In this document: in pieces, positions 59,682 to 64,000 of the stretch | Layout of the letters: each line of letters starts with the position of its first letter | Numbering within the stretch: position 1 is the stretch's first letter | From: Thermococcus sibiricus MM 739 | Lineage (GTDB): Archaea > Methanobacteriota_B > Thermococci > Thermococcales > Thermococcaceae | Assembly: GCF_000022545.1 (NCBI RefSeq) | Contig: NC_012883.1 | Location: 922,276-986,275, forward strand | DNA: 64,000 bases | Reading direction: 5' to 3' | The notes under the pieces: model-generated | Databases searched by the model: none | Seen by the model: the letters and a program-made list of their open reading frames with translations, nothing else | Told to the model about the DNA's origin: nothing | Translations under genes and position numbers: made by a program

Positions 59682-61408
59682 GAAACGTAAAATCTGTAAA
59701 AGTGGCCCCTTCTCTCGAGGAGCTCCTCAGGAGAACCTTCCTCGATTATCCTACCATCCTCAACCACAACTACTTTATCGGCGAAACGCGTGATTCCAAG
59801 CCTGTGGGCGATTATTATGCTGGTCCTGCCTTCCATCAACTTAAGCATGGCATCCTGAACCAGCCTTTCAGTCTTGGGGTCAACACTCGAAAGGGCCTCG
59901 TCGAGGATTACTATATCCGGATCCTCTAGGAGGGCCCTAGCAAGGGAGATCAGCTGCCTCTCGCCGACGGAGAGAAGCTTTCCCGCCTCACCAGCGGAAG
60001 TATTGTAACCCTTAGGTAAGCGCATTATGAAATCTTGGACACCGAGCTCTTTACAAACCCTAATGACATCCTCCTCGCTCGCCTCAGGGTTCGCCATGAG
60101 AATGTTCTCCATTATTGTGCCCGGAAAGAGGTAAGTCTCCTGCGGGACGTAGCCAATCCTTCTCCTAAGGCTTTTTCTACTTATTCTCTTCCCATCAACG
60201 CCGTCGTAGAGAACTCTCCCCTCAGTGGGATCATAGAAGCGCATTATTAGGCCGGCTATGGTGGTTTTTCCGGCCCCTGTTCTCCCAACTATTGCTATCT
60301 TTGATGCCGGTGGGATTTGAAGGTTTATCCCCTTGAGAGCTGGTATGCCTTTCTCATATTCGAACCACACATTATCAAATTTAATTTCACCTTTAAGTCT
60401 CTCAACGTGGACTCCTTCGTAATCTTCAACACCTTCATCGTCAAAGATTTCATATATCCTCTCCAGAGCAGCCAAGGCGGATTGAAGGCTGTCGTAGAGG
60501 CCTATGACCTCATTGATTGGCCCACGAAAGCGCTGTGCATACTGGATAAAAGCTATCACAACACCGATACTCATCGCCCCTTGATATGCCAAATAACCGC
60601 CATAGGCTATGACAATTATCACCGAAACAAGGCTCGTGATGTTCATGAGAGGCCAGAAGAGGCCCATGTAAACAGCAACACGGAGATAGGCCTTTATCGT
60701 TTCTCTTGAGACCCTTGAGAATTCTCTCTCGACTTCCCCTTCCTTGCCGAAGGCTCTTATGGTCTCAACTCCTGCAACGCTCTCCTCCACCACGCTCGAT
60801 ATCTTTGCTATCTTCTGCCTCGTCTCCCTATAAGCCCTCCTCATCTTCCCGCCGAAGTAATAGGCTACCAAAATCATCAGCGGGATGCTCGCGAGGGTAA
60901 CAAGGGTGAGCTTAACATCCAAAAGAAACATTGCAATGATTATGCCAATGAGACTGAGAAGGCTTCCAAGGCTCCCGAAAAGGCCAGAAACCAAGACATC
61001 ATTAACAATCCCAGTGTCGTTCACTATTCTCGACACAAGGTCACCGGTAGACTTGTCCTTGAAGAACTCAAGCCTTGAACGGAGGACTTTCTCGTGTAAC
61101 CTTGCTCTAAGGTCGCAGAGAACCTTCTGGCCAAAGACCTCTATGTAGAAGGTCTGAAGGGTAGCGAAGAACCACTGGGCTGTGAGAGCACTAAGGTAAA
61201 GAAGGGCGATAAACCAGAAACGATTGTAATTACCGGCGAGGATGTACCTATCAATCGCCACGCTTAGAATGTATGGTGGGGCAAGTGTCGCTAGGGCTGA
61301 GCCAATTATACTAACAACAACTATGATAAGAGTCTTTCTGTGGGAAACTGCTTCCCCAATAAACCTCTTGAGGAGAGAAAGTGATGATCTTTGATTTTTA
61401 CTGTCCAC
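59663..61408 (-). CDS. ABC exporter half-transporter A (heterodimer partner)
   Basis: A 581-residue protein: six membrane helices (about 20-310) and a nucleotide-binding domain with Walker A GRTGAGKTT, Q-loop YVPQETYLFPG, Walker B DIVILDEALSSVD with the catalytic Glu, and His switch IAHRLG. The signature reads LSVGERQ rather than LSGGQ. With its partner, which has the reverse set of changes, it should form one normal and one degenerate ATP site. Start GTG 61408 follows GGTGG and overlaps the partner's stop by 11 bases. Multidrug or lipid export is the usual role. Confidence 0.93.
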   Translation of the reverse strand: MDSKNQRSSLSLLKRFIGEAVSHRKTLIIVVVSIIGSALATLAPPYILSVAIDRYILAGNYNRFWFIALLYLSALTAQWFFATLQTFYIEVFGQKVLCDLRARLHEKVLRSRLEFFKDKSTGDLVSRIVNDTGIVNDVLVSGLFGSLGSLLSLIGIIIAMFLLDVKLTLVTLASIPLMILVAYYFGGKMRRAYRETRQKIAKISSVVEESVAGVETIRAFGKEGEVEREFSRVSRETIKAYLRVAVYMGLFWPLMNITSLVSVIIVIAYGGYLAYQGAMSIGVVIAFIQYAQRFRGPINEVIGLYDSLQSALAALERIYEIFDDEGVEDYEGVHVERLKGEIKFDNVWFEYEKGIPALKGINLQIPPASKIAIVGRTGAGKTTIAGLIMRFYDPTEGRVLYDGVDGKRISRKSLRRRIGYVPQETYLFPGTIMENILMANPEASEEDVIRVCKELGVQDFIMRLPKGYNTSAGEAGKLLSVGERQLISLARALLEDPDIVILDEALSSVDPKTERLVQDAMLKLMEGRTSIIIAHRLGITRFADKVVVVEDGRIIEEGSPEELLERRGHFYRFYVSQMGEA

Positions 61409-63137
61409 TCCAACCACCTCTGCCAAGCATCTCGCTGAAGAGCCCTCCTTTTTTTGCAAGCTCTTCTGGACTTCCATCTTCCACTACCCCTCCATCTACC
61501 ATCACAATTACCCTATCAGTTAGTTTAACCATTGAGAGCCTTTGAGAGACTATCAAAGCAGTCTTACCCTCGAGTATATCCTTGAGGTCTCCAACAAGCT
61601 TTTCTTCCGTCTCAGCATCGAGGTTTGAAACTGGATCATCGAGGAGAAGTATTCTAGGCTCAAGGAGGAGCGCCCTCGCCAGAGCGATCCTCTGTCTCTG
61701 TCCACCGGAAAGTGTTACACCCTTCTCACCTACAACTGTCTCATATCCTTCCGGAAGAGAAGCTATAAAGTCGTGGATTTTTGCTATCTTAGCCGCCCTA
61801 ATGATTTCTTCCATGCTTGCATCAGGTTTTGCAAGGGCTATGTTCTCCCTTAAGCTCCTATTGAAGATAAATGGCTCTTGTGGAATGTAGGCGACTGTTT
61901 TTCGAAGGCTTGAGGTCTTTATTTTCCTCACGTCAACATCGTCAACCAGAACTTGTCCTCTTTCGGGCTCATAAAAGCGCGCTATCAATTTCAAAAGGGT
62001 GCTCTTTCCAGAACCCGGGGGGCCCGTTATGAGAATCCTCTCACCAGGCTTTATTTTGAGATTTAAGCCCTTGAGCACGGTCTTTCCGGTGTGGTATGTG
62101 AGGTGAACGTTGCGGAACTCGATTTTTCCCCTCGGGTTCTTGAGCTCCACAGCATCCGGGGGATCAACCTCAGCCGGGGCCGAGTCTATAACCTCAAAGA
62201 GCCTTGAAGCAGCGGCCAGACTCCTCTGGATGTCCCCAATTGTGAAGCCCAAAGCTCTCAACGGCCACGTCATCGTTAGCATATATGTGAGAAAAGCTGT
62301 CAGTTCACCCACTGTTAGAGTGTTAGCCATTATTGCCCTCCCACCGTAATAGAGCATGGCACTCATGGCCGTTCCCATTATGAGAAATGGAGCGTTGCCG
62401 TAGAGCGCTGTGATTTTCGTTGCCTCTACATTAAGGGAGTAGAGCTCCTCGTTCTCCTTCGAAAACTTTCCCTGGATGTTTTCCTCTACGGAGAGAGCCT
62501 TTATCGTCTTGACCCCCGCTATACTGCCCGTTGATACAGAAGCTATAACGCCCGTCTGATGTCTCACCTTATCGTAGATGGGCCTTACTTTTCTTGCATA
62601 AGTGGTGTTGAGAGCCACGACAACAGCTATTGTGACGAGAGCAACACCAGTAAGTGTCACATTCATCATGATCATGTAGTAGAGCGAGACAAGGATAAGA
62701 AAGATGGAATACACAAACATCCTCACACGGAAGGAAAGAAAGCGTGTTATTCTTTCGGTGTCGTTTGTTATACGGCTTATAAGCTGGCCCGAGTAGGTTT
62801 TATCAAAAAACTCCATCTGGTGCCTCTGGATCGCCCTAAAGGCATCCATGCGGAGGTGGTAGACCGCATACTGTGCCGCTTTGACTAGAAGGTACCTCCC
62901 GCCGAAGCTGAAGACCCCATTTAGCACAGCCACCAGAAGGACGATAAGGGCGTAGCGAACGGCTACATGGTACTCTCCAGTCGTTATGCCTCCATCTATT
63001 GCCTCTCTTATGAGAACGGGGATTATTCCATTCGTGTAAGACATGAGGAGAACTATGGCTAAGCCGGTAATAAAATAAAGCTCATTATCCCTAAGATAGC
63101 TCAGGAGCCTTTTGAGTTGTTTTAGTGAGTTACTCAT
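61398..63137 (-). CDS. ABC exporter half-transporter B (degenerate ATP site)
   Basis: A 579-residue half-transporter with six membrane helices and an ATPase domain. Walker A GPPGSGKST and signature LSGGQRQRI are canonical, but Walker B is ILLLDDPVSNLD with Asp in place of the catalytic Glu, and the His switch is replaced by Gln (IVSQRLS). The degenerate site is typical of heterodimeric exporters such as TM287/288. No ribosome site precedes ATG 63137, but AATATTTATAG lies about 30 bases upstream, so it may be leaderless. Confidence 0.93.
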   Translation of the reverse strand: MSNSLKQLKRLLSYLRDNELYFITGLAIVLLMSYTNGIIPVLIREAIDGGITTGEYHVAVRYALIVLLVAVLNGVFSFGGRYLLVKAAQYAVYHLRMDAFRAIQRHQMEFFDKTYSGQLISRITNDTERITRFLSFRVRMFVYSIFLILVSLYYMIMMNVTLTGVALVTIAVVVALNTTYARKVRPIYDKVRHQTGVIASVSTGSIAGVKTIKALSVEENIQGKFSKENEELYSLNVEATKITALYGNAPFLIMGTAMSAMLYYGGRAIMANTLTVGELTAFLTYMLTMTWPLRALGFTIGDIQRSLAAASRLFEVIDSAPAEVDPPDAVELKNPRGKIEFRNVHLTYHTGKTVLKGLNLKIKPGERILITGPPGSGKSTLLKLIARFYEPERGQVLVDDVDVRKIKTSSLRKTVAYIPQEPFIFNRSLRENIALAKPDASMEEIIRAAKIAKIHDFIASLPEGYETVVGEKGVTLSGGQRQRIALARALLLEPRILLLDDPVSNLDAETEEKLVGDLKDILEGKTALIVSQRLSMVKLTDRVIVMVDGGVVEDGSPEELAKKGGLFSEMLGRGGWSGQ

Positions 63138-63389
63138 AGCGGAAAAATATACGTTCGCTACTATAAATATTTACCGGTTAAGATGTCTATCTGATGAAAA
63201 CTTTCAACATGCCTAAAGCTTAAGCATCAAAACCAATGTAGCTGGAACCACGTAATAATAGTCAGAAAAATTTCAGCGGGGTTTTTCTTATGGTATCTGC
63301 GTTGAGGAGGGTAAGTTAAGCCAGCTAATGGTGAGAGAAAATAAAAATCTATGAAGAGAGGGCAAGCCACCTTCTTCACAAATTCTCAC

Positions 63390-63950
63390 TTAAAACTCCG
63401 GAATCCTCAATGGTGTTTGAAGTTCCTTCTCATTTTTCTCCAAATCTGTTGCTAACATCTTTATTCTTTCTACTCCCTTAATCTCCTTTATATACTCCAC
63501 CACGCTCTTCGGCACTAATTCTTCCCAAGTTTGATCTTCTATCATTCTCCTTCTTATCTCTGTGGCGGAAAGAATGTCCTTTCTAAACATAGGCTGTACT
63601 ATGACCTTGTAGCCTCTCTCTCTGAAGAGCTGCGCGACAAGCGAATTACCTGTGAAAACGATGTCAAACTTCGGCACTATTGCCTCAACATAAGGAGCCC
63701 AGATTGAGTTGAAGTTTATGTCTGGCAGAGCAACGAGAAAGTATTTCCCCCTTGGAATTCCCTTTTCGTCTAAAGCTCTTATGAGCATCTCCATTCTTTC
63801 ACTCGTTGTGAATGGGTTTTTCAATGTATGGCTCACCTGAGCGCTTCCAATCCCGATTATAACCTCTTCAACTTCTTCAAAAACATATTCAAGGGCTTTT
63901 AAATGGCCATTATGAACAGGCTGAAACCGACCAACGAAGAGACCTCTCAT
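63390..63950 (-). CDS. nadM: Nicotinamide-nucleotide adenylyltransferase
   Basis: Makes NAD from NMN and ATP. The 186 residues have the nucleotidyltransferase motif GRFQPVHNGHLKAL, TTSERMEML, and ISSTxxR-like ILSATEIRRRMI. The archaeal NadM signature GIGSAQVSHTLKNPFTTSER is intact. GGAGGGATAAAA precedes ATG 63950, directly after the stop of the gene that enters from the right edge, so the two are in one operon. The 252 bases beyond its 3' end (63138-63389) hold no gene I can see. Confidence 0.95.
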   Translation of the reverse strand: MRGLFVGRFQPVHNGHLKALEYVFEEVEEVIIGIGSAQVSHTLKNPFTTSERMEMLIRALDEKGIPRGKYFLVALPDINFNSIWAPYVEAIVPKFDIVFTGNSLVAQLFRERGYKVIVQPMFRKDILSATEIRRRMIEDQTWEELVPKSVVEYIKEIKGVERIKMLATDLEKNEKELQTPLRIPEF

Positions 63951-63952
63951 TT

Positions 63953-64000
63953 TTATCCCTCCTCGTATATTAATTTAACTTCCACCTCATCTCCAACTTT
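63953..64000 (-). CDS. 3' end of an unidentified gene (cut by window edge)
   Basis: Fifteen codons, KVGDEVEVKLIYEEG, then TAA at 63955-63953. It ends 2 bases before the nadM start and so is cotranscribed with it. The fragment is too short for assignment; a SAM hydroxide adenosyltransferase (DUF62) gene is one possible neighbour of nadM, but the sequence here cannot show it. Confidence 0.55.
   Translation of the reverse strand, partial: KVGDEVEVKLIYEEG

Noticed and set aside
63138-63389. Gene or C/D RNA between the ABC exporter and nadM
   Set aside because: A TGATGA occurs at about 63192 but no CTGA at the right distance follows, and no reading frame of note is present.
1-64000. CRISPR array or rRNA genes
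   Set aside because: No regularly spaced repeats of 24-37 bases and no rRNA-like stretches were seen on either strand.

Overview
The window is a 64 kb stretch of a low-GC Thermococcales chromosome (Thermococcus/Pyrococcus type). This rests on gene content: archaeal-type ProS, prolidase, MptE, NadM, MtaB, NAC, short SerA, DUF257, DUF835, UPF0201 and UPF0282. It also rests on GGTGA-type ribosome sites 4-6 bases before most starts and TATA-like boxes 25-40 bases upstream. No rRNA operon and no CRISPR array is present. There is one intact tRNA gene (Arg, anticodon CCG) and one clear C/D box guide RNA at 33281-33337.

Layout. 1-17.7 kb is core housekeeping: M32 carboxypeptidase (cut by the left edge), ASCH and FAD proteins, pyroglutamyl peptidase, ProS, two 2-hydroxyacid dehydrogenases, a DUF47 protein, ketopantoate reductase, TrmJ-Ogt-TPR, NAC, HflX, UPF0201, prolidase, MtaB, UPF0282 and DUF835. 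17.8-24.4 kb is an accessory island starting at the 3' end of tRNA-Arg. It holds a broken DUF3800 gene, a HicA-like gene paired with an unusually large partner, five unknown membrane-anchored proteins, a frameshifted DUF257 gene and a train of tiny membrane proteins. It ends at a decayed copy of a tRNA 3' end. 24.4-34.4 kb holds a DEAD-box helicase, a phosphate group (lipoprotein metallophosphoesterase, PiT transporter, DUF47), a solo Lrp/AsnC sensor domain, a predicted kinase, an S9 peptidase, the guide RNA and MptE. Three decayed IS200/IS605 TnpB right ends are scattered through it.

34.5-40 kb is a complete dpp/opp-type ABC importer operon. 40-48.5 kb holds a Mut7-C protein, an MBL hydrolase, a nitroreductase, a dual-specificity phosphatase, three unknown membrane/lipoproteins, and a compact operon of MetRS-beta, agmatinase, threonine synthase and an extradiol-dioxygenase-like protein. 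48.5-51.1 kb is a second ABC permease pair in which both genes are broken. 51-57 kb has a flavoprotein, a GNAT protein and a four-gene overlapping operon (PLP synthase, DUF1611, QueC-like PP-loop enzyme, GNAT) that looks like an undescribed small-molecule pathway. Two MFS transporters (one frameshifted), a heterodimeric ABC exporter and NadM close the window.

The best candidates for something undescribed are the PLP/DUF1611/PP-loop/GNAT operon (53134-56994), the HicA-like plus large-partner module (18330-19694) and the membrane-protein cluster beside it (20049-22823). Four genes carry single-base frame breaks and one an in-frame stop. Some of these could be sequence errors in short homopolymers, but the ABC relic carries two independent lesions and is more likely decayed. 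All family calls come from reading motifs in the translations; no database search was run.
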